A stretch of 23,836 bases of DNA from Didymodactylos carnosus (Eukaryota; Rotifera; Eurotatoria; Philodinida; Philodinidae), in the NCBI GenBank assembly GCA_905250885.1, contig CAJNOQ010002539.1, positions 1 through 23,836 on the forward strand, given 5' to 3'. The position numbers were made by a program, and so were the translations under genes. Of this stretch, positions 1-11,596 are shown in pieces (position 1 is the stretch's first letter; every line of letters begins with the position of its first letter). Under the pieces are notes generated by a model. It saw only the letters and a list, made by a program, of their open reading frames with translations. It ran no database searches and was not told the DNA's origin.

Positions 1-2388
1 TTGTTTCTATTATTAATATTACCGAGTAGTAACCTTCTACGATTATACGTAGCGTTTCACGTTCACCACGAAACAGTGATTCATGAATCTGCACCCTTTA
101 CCAATACCACCCATTTGAGGAGCCACGTCAGTCTTTCTGTTCAAACCTTAAACAATGAATAATCTTCATTATCCGAATATAGTATAGATCTTACAATATG
201 ATATAATATAGATCGGTGTACACGAACATGTTTCCGTCTATATTAACAGATATTCGTTGCTTTCCCATTTAAATCTTTTTATTTGTTTTCTTTTTGTGTT
301 TTCCTTATTGTTTATTCTTCATTTTTGCATTAAGACCCAAACCAGAATCTTACTCTACTTTTTCAACATAGGGGAACACCAAAATAAAAATCGGGAGCAC
401 CAGCTTTATGTCACCACGTTTTTGGGAGACTATTTGCTAAAGGAATAAAAACGAGATGATAAAACTGAGCACCTACTTCCTACCTACTTTACTAAAACGT
501 CAATTGTAACATTTTATTAAAGGATAGTCACATTTGTTTGATAGTCAGATATGTTAATTTATTTCTTTGTTATTTTTCTCTTCTAGAAAGTTCCAAGTGA
601 TTTTTTTTTTGTGGAAATAGAGTAAAAAGCGTTCAAATCTCATTGCGTTAGATATTTTTACATTAAATACATCAATACAGACCATCACTTTGGTAGCCTT
701 TGGCCAGAAGTCACCAGTTAAGCCGACACATTAGCAATCACTTGTAAGGTTTTCAAAAAAGTGTTGCTGTTAATTAGAGAGAAGCCCCTGAGATTTAGAA
801 ATTTTCTCCATTAATGTGTTTATTGTTCCCTTCAAATCTTTATTAGGAATTATTCATTACCCTAGCAAATATCTTTGCGTACAAATGCTCGAGTCTGTAG
901 TCAGTTTTCATAAGTATTCAGCGAACATGTGTAGAATACTGATTTATAAAAATACTTGGTCTCAAGTACATTCACTAGAACAGTCCAATTATTTGAAAAT
1001 AAGAAATAACATTTATGTTTTTTACATCGACAATAAATGTCTAACAAATAATATTAATTTACTATGAGTCATTGGTTTGATAATGTTGCTGGTATTCTAA
1101 CCTTTTTTACTAATTTTGTGTAGTGGTCTTTTATCGTGCTTCAACTAATTTTACAAAACTTCTAGATTCTGTTAAATTATAGAAGCAGAAGATAAGTAGA
1201 AAAAATGTTGTTCTATAGGTGTGCGGTTATATTGCAGTGATGATAAATATACATTCGATATTTTTACGCGATATATTGTGTCAGATCGTTATTTGCATTC
1301 ATTTTGTTTGTTCTGAAAAAGGGGAAAATAAATATTGTATTAAAATGGTACAATTTTTTTTTAACCTATAAGTATGAGGATACGTGCACCATATGTATTT
1401 TTCATAACAGATTATTTTTTTCCTGTTTCTCTTCCTCCTGTACAGCGTAGCATATAGAGTACATATAACCTGTATAAAACATTGTTGAATGTCATGCATC
1501 ATCGATCGAAAAATTTTTTGTTGTCGTGTCGATACATTTATTCAGTGGTTTAAAACGTTCTTAAAACAACAGAAAAATTCAAAATTTTGACTAGAGATAT
1601 TTTCTGTATTTATTAACAATTGTTATGTAATACAAAAAAAAGGAATCGTATCATATTTCAATGTATACTATGTAGTAAGAATAAAAAATTCGTAAATATA
1701 AAATATATGTTGGAATAAAGTGAAAAAAATGTATTCTTATTAGTTATATTTTCAAATCCAGCTATTTTGAATAATAATAATAATAGTTTAACAGTGGCTG
1801 CAAAAATTGTTCAGTATCTTTTTAAATTGATTTCAAAAATAGACAAGTCGAGCTTACGATCATCTAACGGACATTTTTAAAACAAAAATAAAATAGAGTA
1901 AAAATTTAAATTTGAAAAAATGTAACTGTCTGTCGAGTTTCTTATATATGTAGAATATTGACTCATCTAATTGTCAAGATTTATTGACGATTAATGATTG
2001 GCTGACTCTTCAAAAGAAATGTTCAATGGTTCATAGAAAAAAATTGTAAACTATTATTATTCTTGATATGTCTGAACGAACCGATGTTTTTGTATAGTAT
2101 TCATTGTTTTTTGCGATATGCTCAATTGCTACAAAAAGAATAGTTCAAGCCTCTATGAATATGGTTTATTTTATTACTCTGAAACGAGAATTTGATTAAA
2201 TTTTTAGCAATATGGATGCTTTTTTTCCTATTTATTAATTTTTTTAATTAGACTTTTATGAAATCTGTTATTTATAGTTGCATATAACTGCTAAAATTGA
2301 ATTTTATGCTGTAACATTCCATTTACACTTAGGAACGATGTCTTCGAAATTGATTTTTTTACTATACCTGTTTGTTTTCTCCAATTTT
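1..2388. other. Upstream region without a recognised gene
   Basis: AT-rich sequence with scattered homopolymer runs. The open frames at 257-448, 816-1067 and 1299-1502 (minus) are 60-83 codons long, have low-complexity Phe/Leu/Ile-rich translations, and show no domain or flanking splice structure that makes them look like exons. I see no tRNA or other RNA gene. The rightmost part presumably holds the promoter and 5' leader of the GLG1-like gene, but I cannot point to a TATA or initiator element with confidence. Confidence 0.5.
1770..1785. repeat. (AAT)n microsatellite
   Basis: Short run of about five AAT units in non-coding sequence. It is a simple-sequence repeat with no other feature attached. 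Confidence 0.7.
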
Positions 2389-2390
2389 AG
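2371..2390 (+). promoter_or_regulatory. Splice-acceptor-like site before GLG1 start codon
   Basis: A pyrimidine-rich tract ends in TTTTAG at 2390, only 16 nt before the ATG at 2407. Everything beyond it to the ATG is a short A-rich leader. No strong donor is obvious just upstream, so this is either the 3' end of a 5'-UTR intron or a trans-splice acceptor. The pattern resembles the acceptors of the internal introns of the same gene. Confidence 0.5.
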
Positions 2391-2406
2391 ATAAGCAAAT
2401 AAACGG

Positions 2407-5400
2407 ATGTCGTGGTCGAACGATAGAACATATTTTATTTTTGGTTTACTAATTATGGTCTCCATGACCCATTCTCAAAAATATCAGGGAGACAACGCTT
2501 ATCAACAAGAACGTGTGCAAGGTCGTCAAAACGATCCACCACCACCACGATCTGACATACAGCGCCAAAACCAGCAACAGTTTCTACCTCGAGGTCAGAG
2601 TCGTTCAGACGCTGCAGCACCACCATCACGATCGGTGGGTATAAAAACTTAATAAAAAAAAAAGATACTAACTTTGTAGTTTCTAGAGACAAATTTCACA
2701 TTGTAATTCTCAGATATTCGTATGATCATTTCTTCCAAACTTATTAAAAACTTTGAAGAACAATAAGCTAAAAGAAATTTCTTTTCAGATTATTTCGTTA
2801 GCTGCGTCTCCACAGTGTGAAGACGATGTATCGAGATACTGTAATAAAGGCAGTTCAAGTCCAATTAGTAATTTGAAGGTATTGCAATGTATGGATGATT
2901 TAGATGACGTAAGTTGAACTTTCTCAAATATAAAAAAGTTGTCAGTATTTATACTCTTTCATTTTTCCAGGCTGTCCATCTGATTCATACAGATTGTCAG
3001 GATGTAAGTTATAAACGATAACTTGATTATCAAGGAAAATAAATTTTTTTCCTCTTATTTTAAGCTTATATACGATTTCAAATTAAATATGACAAAAGAT
3101 GCTCGATTTGATGATGCAGCAAAAAAACAATGTAGGAATGATATTAAACAGGTAAATAAATATGTTGACATAAACGATTAGTTAGGCTTTTTTTTCTAAA
3201 TCTGTTGGAGTTGTACAATAATGAATAAAGAGATTCCTAGATCGACCTTTCCGAAAGATTTTCACAACTGTATTTAAATAAAGCATACTAATGGATGAAA
3301 TTTTAATTTTTTAATTTTAGTTAGACGAATGTGAACGTTTCGTGGAGGCACCTGGTACGGGTCGATTGATTGCGTGTTTATACGATAGATTAGACAATAT
3401 AACAGAGCCAGGATGTCGTCTTTTTATTAATCAAATGCAAGCGGTTGTGTTTAATGACTGGCAATTAAGTGAAAATTTTCTAATTAGCTGTCGAGATGAT
3501 ATAGATAGGACTAACTGTGGTCGACTTGATGATGAAAATAAAGCGGTAAAAATATACTTATTTTGCCTATTTAATGACACTTCCTCTTTTCTTTTGACTT
3601 TTTATAGTATCGAGAGAAAGCATGATATCGACTTGATATTTTTATCAGAGCTGGAACACTAACAAAACAAAAATCGACATGTTTTTGCTAAAATTTAAAT
3701 AATATGGTTTTCCAGATATATTCAAAAACACTAGCCTTTTCGCTATCGACACATACAATTTCCTAAAATTTTGTCTGATTGAGCTCGAATTTTTACTATA
3801 TATGAAATACCCAATAAAGTTTCTCAAAGATTTTTTTGAAAATTTTATTTAGCTGTCTTTCTCTGAGAGTTATAGCAAAAATGTGAAAAGTTCGGTGAAA
3901 AACCACGAATTTTTGTTTTGAAAACATTATAAACCCAGAGGAAAACGTTGGAAACAAAAATACACAAAACACCCGATAATAGTGACAAGTACTTCCAGTA
4001 AAATTTTAGGGAATCATATTTGTCGATAGTGGAAAAGCTAGTATTTCTGAATATAGCTGGAAAACCATGGTATTTAAGTTTTAGCAAAAACATGTCGGTT
4101 TTTATTTTGTCGGTGTTCATGCTCTAATAAAAATGTCAAGTTAATATCATGCTTTCTCTTGATAATATAAAAAGTCAAAGAAAAGAAGAACTATTTCCTT
4201 AATTATCTTATTTTTTACTTTTTTTAGCTTAATCATGCACAAGGAGCTGTTGTCTCATGTTTATCAGTAAAATTCGCTAGTTTACGTCCAGAATGTAAAA
4301 AACAAATTTTCAGATTAGCCGAAATGCAGTCAGAAGATTATCATCTTGATCGTGCGTTATATTATGCATGTAGAGATGATCGAGAACGATTTTGTAATCA
4401 AGTATCTGCTGGAAATGGACGAGTACGTATTATCACATCAATAATAATATGTAATAAGCTTTTGTATTTCAAATTTAGGTCTATCGATGTTTGTATGAGC
4501 ACAAGTTTGATACGATGATGTCGATAGATTGTCGTAATGAAGTACAACGCCGTCAGTCACTACTGGTAGAAAATGTTGGTATTGATGCAGGGTTAACTCG
4601 TGCATGTGCGAGAGAAATAGACCTAAATCAATGTAAAAATCGTTCATATTCCAACAATCAACAACAACAAAGCACAGAAGTCGATAAAAAGTTGTCTTTA
4701 GTTAATTTATTATTGTGTTTGGAAGATCGTATAAAAAAAGGTGTGTGACATACAAAATTCGAAAGAATTTTAGTTAGTCTTCTAGCATAACTTTCATGAA
4801 GTTTAAAAGGAGATGTAAAGTAAAAATGAGATACTTTTTAATCTTTCTGAGTGGAAAAAAATATCATGTGCTCTATTTCTACATACTCATTCTTTTCTTA
4901 TAGGGGGTAATGTTCAAGATGATTGTCGTCGTGAGATGTTAGCGCATCGACGAATGTTAATGTCTGACTTTGAATTATCACCAGATATTGTTAGAAATTG
5001 TGACACAGAATTGACTAATTATTGTTCACGTTTGTGGGCGGACAAATCAAGGGGTACCGCGAAGCAGAAAGGTGGCAGAGTGTTACACTGTCTGTTGGAC
5101 GCAGTCAGAAAACATCGGCAATTTGATGAAAAATGTTTAGTATCAGTATGTATAATCATTTCAGAATCACAGAATAGTCAGAAAAAAAAGTGATCATTTC
5201 TAGATTCGTACACTAATTCGGGCTACAGATCCAGGCGAAGATGTTCGTGCAGATCCGATGTTAGAGCGAGATTGTCAACCGATTATCAACACAGTTTGTT
5301 CAAATATAAAACCTGGGGAATCAAAGTAAATCTATTTTTAGTTTATTTCAGGCATCTGGACATGAATTTATTTTCGTTTTAGTGTTATAATGTGTCTGTT

Positions 5401-8342
5401 AGAAAATTTGAGAAGCAGTCGAATGACCGAAGAATGTAAAGATAGATTAATGGAAATAAGTTATTTTATGGCAAGAGATTGGCGGTAAAATAGATAAAAG
5501 TTTTTAGTTATAATCTTGTTGTGAATGATGTTTTTTATACACTTAGATTAACACCAAAGCTTTTACGAACATGTAAAAGTAATTTATTTACAGAATGTCG
5601 ATTAGAAAATTGGAGTTTAGATAAAGATATGTCTGAAGCAAAAGTTGGCTACTTGTTAGGATGTTTATATCAACAACGTAAAAATGTAAGTTTGACATAT
5701 GCAATACACATTTATTTATTTTTAAATCAATTTTTCAGTTATCTCCTGAATGTGGCGCTGAGCTTCGACGATTAATGTATATTCGTTCAAAATCAATCGA
5801 TTTGTTGCCTGAAATAGAAGATTCATGTATTCGTGATTTAGCAAAATTTTGCCATGAACATGATGACAAAGGAGACGTATGTAAAATTTCTGAGTGAATC
5901 CGAGAATATATTTGATAATATTATATATTTATTTTTATTTTTTTAGGAGTTAAAATGTTTGCAAACAAAATATAATGACCTTGATAAGACGTGTAAAGAA
6001 GCAGTAAAAAATTATACTACAGAAACAACCGCCGATGCGAATTTAGACCTTGTGCTAATGAAAGCATGCGAACCGATGATTCAACGATACTGTCAGGTAT
6101 GCACGGGAATGTTGTTGTTGTTTTTTATATCTAACACATTGATCATCTAAGTTTTCGATATAGAACGATTTGATTAGGTAATGATAGACTCATCTTAAAT
6201 TATGTAGTTAGGTAAAAAATGGAGTGTTTACGCTGAGTTTGTCAGAAGTTAAAAACTTCGATATAATCCAAATTTTTGATAAGACAATAAAGAACAATTT
6301 CGATGTTTTGTGAGTTTTCAATGTAATTAAACACTTTTAGAATGGTAATGAGAACAATATGATACGATGTTTAATCCAACATAAAAATGAACGAAGTATG
6401 GATAGTCGTTGTAAAGCTGGTATCGAACATCATCAACTTGTAAGAATTATTTTTGTTTTTTGCTGTTACGCTGATGTTTTTTTGTTTTTCCCATCTTTAT
6501 TCAGACAAGTATGAAAGATGCCTTTTTAAGTCAACAATTCAGGACGAACTGTTATTCTGAAATTACTGAACATTGTGCAAAAAGACACACAAAGTAAGAT
6601 AGCTAGTACAATTGTTTATAAAAGAAACAGTATTTCAAATGTTTTCTATTTTTGTTTAAAGACCAAAAATTATTCAATGTTTGGCTGATCTAATGCTAAA
6701 AGATGCATTGCAACTAAAAGGAGAACAACAGATTACGGAAGGTTGTCGTGATGAATTAAAGTTCGAATTATTACAACGAGTGAGAAACATGATACAATTC
6801 TGTATATTCTTGTATGATCTTCGCCTCTCTTTTAGAATGAAAATATCTATCTTGACCCATCGTTACAAAACGCGTGTCAATATGATATTGCTAGACTTTG
6901 TAGTGATATAAAAGCTGGAAATGCACAAGTATATTTTTCATCTATTTTTCATGTTTCTATTAACAAAATTGATAATTGTCTTTTAATATTTAGATTATTG
7001 ATTGTTTGAAGGAAAATCGTGATAAGATTCAAGCAAAGGCTTGTTATGTTAAATTGAATAAACGCGAAAAACTGGATATTATTGTGCCAGAAAATGATTA
7101 CAGTTTAATGGACAAATGTTCGGGCTTTATCTCAGTATGTTTGCGATATGAAAATTATTATTTATATTCCGTGAATATATATATATGTGTGTTATTATTT
7201 TAGAAATTTTGCTCAACGCAACGTAAACAAAATGTTTTGGGGTGCCTACGTAGAAATATGAATCAAGATGCAATGCCATCAGGATGTCGAAAAGTGTTAT
7301 TTCTTCGATTAATGATATTAAATAGTGGTAAGAGATGTACTTAAAGTTTGATTAAAGTAACTACGTAAAGAAAGGGTATTTTTAGATAAATTTCTTGAAA
7401 AGAATCTATATATCTTTTATTTTTATATGTTTAGATGCTCGTTTTAACAAAGCATTGCTAGAAAGCTGTAATGAAGATATACAACATCATTGTGCACAGG
7501 AAATAGCACAAAATGCTGATAATGATGATGATGATACGTCAGAGGAGCAAGATGACCAAACACCGACTCAAGAGAGAGACGGTACTGATATTGCTGAAAA
7601 TGACGACGAAGGTGAAGATAGTCCAAATCAACAACGACGACGACGACGACGCGAGATACAAGAACAAAATGAAGATACAAATAATGATGTCGTCAATTTA
7701 ATGGATCGCAAAATGGGTGGTCGGGTTATTGAATGTTTGCGTCGAAAATATGCAGATTCAACAGTCACATTAAACCCACAATGCGTAGTAGAATTGATTG
7801 ATGTTATACAAACAAGTAAAATTGATGTAAAATTTGATGTACAATTATACAGGAGTTGTCAAAAAATATTGGCTAAAAAATGTTCTGATAAGTCTGAAAA
7901 AGAAGATTGTCTAAAATTATTATATCAACATGATGATATTCCAGATGATGATAACTGTAAAGCACAAGTTGTTCGAATAATTAAAGAGGGTGAAGCCGAT
8001 ATACATGTTGATCGTGCATTAGCATTTGCTTGTCGAGCAGATATATCAAGATATTGTAATGATATACCATTAGGAAAAGGAAAACAATTACAATGTTTGT
8101 TAAGTTACGCCGATAAATCGTTAACAAAAGATTGTACGACCGTATTAAATACAAGAAAAGAGTTATGGAAAAAAAGTGAAGTGAATGGTATCCATGATAT
8201 GATGAAAACCATGGGAAAATCAAATAATAGTACATATTTATTTGCCATTTGCATACTTATATTGTTCACCATGTTTTGTGCCGGGTGTGTGTGCCGAAAT
8301 ATTCCGTATACCAAATATTCAAGACTAAATAAATATAAATAA
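2407..8342 (+). CDS. GLG1: Golgi apparatus protein 1 (MG-160/ESL-1-like), 20 exons
   Basis: I join 20 exons with GT-AG introns and consistent phase: 2407-2634, 2789-2908, 2971-3003, 3065-3151, 3321-3545, 4228-4422, 4479-4740, 4904-5145, 5204-5325, 5383-5484, 5547-5685, 5739-5876, 5947-6096, 6341-6439, 6505-6593, 6662-6779, 6836-6928, 6994-7134, 7204-7327, 7435-8342. They total 3,615 nt, 1,204 residues plus TAA, close to the roughly 1,180 residues of vertebrate GLG1. Visible parts: a hydrophobic signal sequence (about residues 9-21); a Gln/Pro-rich stretch to about 75; then a chain of Cys-rich GLG1 repeats, each with a C-x3-(D/E)(I/L/V)-type start, C at +7 or +8, and a later CL motif; a membrane helix about 40 residues from the end (STYLFAICILILF); and a Lys/Tyr-containing cytosolic tail. 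Family members are type I Golgi membrane proteins that bind FGF, E-selectin or TGF-beta-family ligands; that role is inferred here from homology. Oddities: a 33-nt exon, an intron with a large hairpin, and an acidic/Arg6 insert in the last exon. Identity is near certain; individual exon edges are unconfirmed by cDNA. Confidence 0.93.
3581..4188. repeat. Foldback (inverted-repeat) element inside GLG1 intron
   Basis: The intron 3546-4227 (682 bp, the longest of this gene) contains two imperfect inverted arms of about 195 bp, 3581-3777 and 3995-4188, separated by about 215 bp of unmatched spacer. Reading the right arm in reverse complement reproduces the left arm with scattered substitutions; shared blocks include TCGACATGTTTTTGCTAAAA against CCGACATGTTTTTGCTAAAA. 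The two minus-strand open frames here (3645-3827 and 3845-4120) come from this symmetry and are not genes. It looks like a MITE or foldback transposon without coding capacity. I could not confirm a target-site duplication. Confidence 0.85.
7516..7680 (+). other. Acidic insert with Arg6 run within GLG1 last exon
   Basis: Between two Cys-rich repeats the protein carries a Cys-free segment of about 55 residues. It is rich in Asp, Glu, Gln and Asn and ends in six consecutive arginines encoded by a CGA/CGC run (about 7636-7653), followed by more acidic residues. The poly-Arg run followed by Glu-Ile resembles a proprotein-convertase (furin-type) recognition site, and the segment is likely disordered. 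It interrupts an otherwise regular repeat array, so it may be a lineage-specific expansion of trinucleotide repeats (GAT and CGA). Confidence 0.75.
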
Positions 8343-8400
8343 ATACACTTTGAGTGTATGCATCTCAAATATAAGTTTTATTGCGTGACTTGCTTATTAT

Positions 8401-8406
8401 AATAAA
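8401..8406 (+). terminator. Candidate polyadenylation signal of GLG1
   Basis: An AATAAA hexamer lies about 60 nt after the TAA stop, followed by T-rich sequence at 8456-8469. A second AATAAA-like sequence overlaps the end of the coding region. Position and context suit a poly(A) signal; use is unverified. Confidence 0.5.
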
Positions 8407-9641
8407 CTTTCAAAGTGTTCGAAAAACACAGTGTAAATTCTTAGTTAAATATATCGTTTTTTTTTTTCGATGTTCACCATTTCTATGATGCATCAGAATA
8501 AGAACAATCTTGAATCTCTTTCTTTCTTGTTTTTGTTTTGTTATTTATTGACATTCCACAAAATCATTTAGTATTATTTTTTTTTGTTGTTGTTGTTTTT
8601 TAACTATCAAAAAACACTGAACAGTATCATCATTCTAATTTTACTATTAAAAACGGAAAACATTTTATTTCTGTGTAATCTGTATTTTGTTTTATTGTCA
8701 TGGAACCACAACGAACCACTTCATGTCTAAATTTTTGATTGGAAAATCAATTCTGTTTCATTCTTCTCGTAATATGTCAACAATACAAATGGAATGCCTA
8801 TGTTTTATTTTCTAGTGTATTTTATCGTTGTTTGTTTTTGATATGATTCTTAAAAATCTATTGTTTTAGGATCAATTTTTTTTTCTGTTCTGTGATATTT
8901 TTTGACTGTTAATATTTAATATTTTTTATCCTTTTCTTCTAACACAAGTTGCTTCTCTTTGATTAAATATGTGTGTGCATGTGTGTGTGTGTGTGCATGT
9001 GTGTGTGTGTGTGTATGTATGTATTGTGCTGAAGATAAGAGTGATGTACGTAAAATGTCAAATAATATATGTTGCTTATTCAAATAACATTGCGTGAATT
9101 GACTCCTATGTATTCTATGATGAAGATATTTATTAAATCAGAATTTTGTGATAAACGCTTTTATCTATAGTATAAAAGTGAAATGTTGACCATCTATCGT
9201 GAGACTTAAAATAATAACACTTTTTGGCTATGAAAAGTTATAAAAAGAGTTCGTACAAGATAATCAATTTTAACGATCTAAAAACAAACATAATTTATTC
9301 TGCGATGCTCTACTATTCTTGTCCAACTTTAAAACTACAAGAAAATAACTATGAACAAATGTTTAAAAAAAACCGAAAAAAAAACGTCTGATTTTTGTTT
9401 TCTTAAAATAAATATTTAATAGTTTTACAAAATAATTATTGAGAATAAATTGTTAGTATGATATGAAATTAAATAAAACACTAGACTTTTAAAAATCAAC
9501 GAATCTGACATATTGCACCATTGATGGAAGAACGAACATTCGTGAATTACTTCATTGATGTCATGAAGTATATTGAAGAACAGGAAAAAGGAAATGGATA
9601 AAATTTGTATACTACACTAAATTTGCAATACGAAAATCATT
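8407..9641. other. Convergent 3' intergenic spacer
   Basis: Non-coding AT-rich spacer between the 3' ends of the + strand GLG1 gene and the minus-strand gene. It has poly-T and poly-A tracts and a TG microsatellite; I see no open frame or RNA gene. The minus-strand gene's poly(A) site should lie here, possibly near 9416-9421, where the minus strand reads ATTAAA. Confidence 0.6.
8969..9024. repeat. TG/CA microsatellite
   Basis: About 56 bases of GT units interrupted by GCAT twice and ending in GTAT units. It is an ordinary imperfect dinucleotide repeat in the 3' spacer between convergent genes. Confidence 0.9.
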
Positions 9642-10703
9642 TCATAATAAACTTTGCATTTCTTTTTCTTTATCATCATCATCACTCTGATCTAATTCGC
9701 TGGTATTATTAATCGTTGTTGATACTGCAAAATTTCGTTGCCATTCTAAATTTCAAAATTGATATAAACTGAAAGTTTAGAATACTATAAGATATTTATT
9801 ATTATCATTTCATTTTTTCATTCGAAAAAGAATAGATTAACGCACCTCCTCCATAATTTTCGTCTGTTTGTTCACTATGCGTTTCGGAATCACTATCATA
9901 TGTTACATCACAATCACATTGTTCATCTTCAAGATATGCACAAGAATCTGTTGGTATATCAGTACAATAAAGTATTTCATCATGTTGTTCTCCTAGAAGA
10001 ATACAATGGATACAATAGAAGATTTTTAAGTGAGTAAAAAACGCAAAAAAAGATCAAATTTACTATCAAAATCGTCCATAAGTACATATTGTTCACATTG
10101 ATCATGTACCGAACTTTGCTCATTAATTGGATGATAATTATGTGATATTGTGGGTGGTATAACTGAAGATGATGTTTTATGTAATAATCTTGTTATAAAT
10201 GGATTATTATTGGTATTATGATTAATTAATGTTTCGCGAATCCCGTCTGGAATATTTTGACTCGGTATAATGTCACAAACTACAAAAGATATGTAAATGT
10301 ATATATATCTATATATCTATATATATGATGTGTGATTAATCGATTTAAAAAACTTACCAACTTTATCACATAGTCCAATTCGTTCCAATTGTCTATAAAC
10401 AAGGAGATGGCTATTATTTAAAGCAAACCATTGATGATTATTTTCTACCACTTGTAATTTTGGTGGACAATCACTTTCTATTAATTTTGTTGATATTTCA
10501 ATCATTAAGTTTTCATCAATAATTGAATGTTTTAAATCACCTAAACACGAATTTGTAAAATTAACAGTCGATGGTGATAATGTTAATGTACGATAATTGT
10601 TTTGATGATTTTCTGATGATGTTGATTTTTTCCAAAATGGTTTCCATGTTGAAAAATAACTTTTAACACTTTGCATTTGTTCTTCTTTTGCCCATAAATA
10701 TTT
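9642..10703 (-). CDS. Unrecognised protein with W-x-ALNN core, 5' end missing
   Basis: Four minus-strand exons join in phase: 10703-10358, 10279-10064, 9992-9846, 9745-9642, ending in TGA at 9644-9642. They give 270 residues. The frame is open upstream of the ATG at 10676 back to an acceptor (ATTTAG) at 10705-10704, and those nine codons read like protein, so a further 5' exon probably exists; I did not find it. If translation starts at 10676 the product is 261 residues. The central part (roughly residues 60-120) has a pattern of invariant-looking residues around QWFALNNSHLLVYRQLE, then a V-x-D-I-I strand and an IP-x-GIRETL stretch. This recalls ParB/sulfiredoxin-like small domains, which carry similar W-x-ALNNRRL cores, but that assignment is a guess. 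The C-terminal 100 residues are hydrophilic and acidic, with Ser-Asp/Glu clusters resembling CK2 sites and an SDDDDKEKE run, suggesting disorder. No signal peptide or membrane segment is visible. It lies tail-to-tail with GLG1 and head-to-head with INTS1. Exon structure is well supported; function is unknown. Confidence 0.75.
10299..10326. repeat. AT-rich microsatellite in intron
   Basis: Alternating TA/ATCT units inside the first visible intron (10280-10357) of the minus-strand gene. A simple repeat. Confidence 0.7.
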
Positions 10704-10806
10704 CTAAATGATCATGAATTAGTTTTAATAATATTCAGAAAAGAAAACATAAAGATTGTGATTATATTGTTGACATTAACAGCAAAAAAATTATAAAATA
10801 AACCGT

Positions 10807-10831
10807 ATAATAATAATAATAATAATAATAG
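10807..10831. repeat. (AAT)8 microsatellite
   Basis: Perfect run of about eight AAT units just upstream of the first visible exon of the minus-strand gene, in what is probably its intron or leader. Confidence 0.9.
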
Positions 10832-11596
10832 ATTAATTTCTTTTAGGATAAACTATAATATGTTTAGATGTACAATTATTCATAGTTATTATGTGTGTAA
10901 AAAAGGAAGAAAAACTTTCTATCTAACAGATTTTTCATAAATTTTTTCTCTAAAACTGATGCCAGTTCACTGTAGTCTGATCGTTTGCATTATTTTTTTC
11001 TTCCACCTCTTTTGCTCAAATATAACGAATAATATATCATTTGAATCAGCTACTCAAGCCACTTTTTTTTCGAAATTTTTTCATACATTGAAAATACATT
11101 GAAAAAAAATGCCTGTGACTATTTCTTTAATAATTTTTGAACAATGTACTCCGAAGACTTGCGGTTTTCAGCATTCCATAGAAGAGATAATAAACTACAG
11201 GCTAACATAAAAATATCTCAGAAAATACCATCTGCAGGTAGTATATCTTATCAGTCTTTGAAATAATAGATTGTGGTTCCAAGATCTACTAGAGTGGTCC
11301 CTGTATTTCTCATATAGGTATGATACCCTAAAATGTCCTCTACAAAATGGGGACTAAGCGACCTCTTAATCTTTCGCGATTTAGGTGAACCATCGTATTT
11401 TCTCGAAGCCCCACGATTGATATCTCCTTAGGTGTGGTATTCTCGAAAATGAATGGAAACATGGGTTATCCATCACACTGAGTCTCGTGGCAATGTTCGC
11501 TTTTCGAAAAAAATTCAAACACTTAGTGAAAACCTGTATTAAATGAAATCGCTCTTGGATGGAAATTCGATTTTTTCATTACCTCTACACGAACTG

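Noticed and set aside
257-1502. Three short open frames near the left edge
   Set aside because: Low-complexity translations in AT-rich DNA, no splice structure, no recognisable domain.
3645-4120. Two minus-strand open frames with similar peptides, as if a duplicated gene
   Set aside because: They are the two arms of the intronic inverted repeat; the similarity follows from the hairpin, and both lie inside a GLG1 intron.
7444-7701. Overlapping open frames on both strands in the acidic part of GLG1
   Set aside because: Shadows of the trinucleotide-rich coding sequence (GAT and CGA runs); the GLG1 frame has the Cys-repeat context.
8969-9024. Repeat array considered as a possible CRISPR-like or satellite structure
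   Set aside because: It is only an imperfect GT microsatellite without spacers, in a eukaryotic context.
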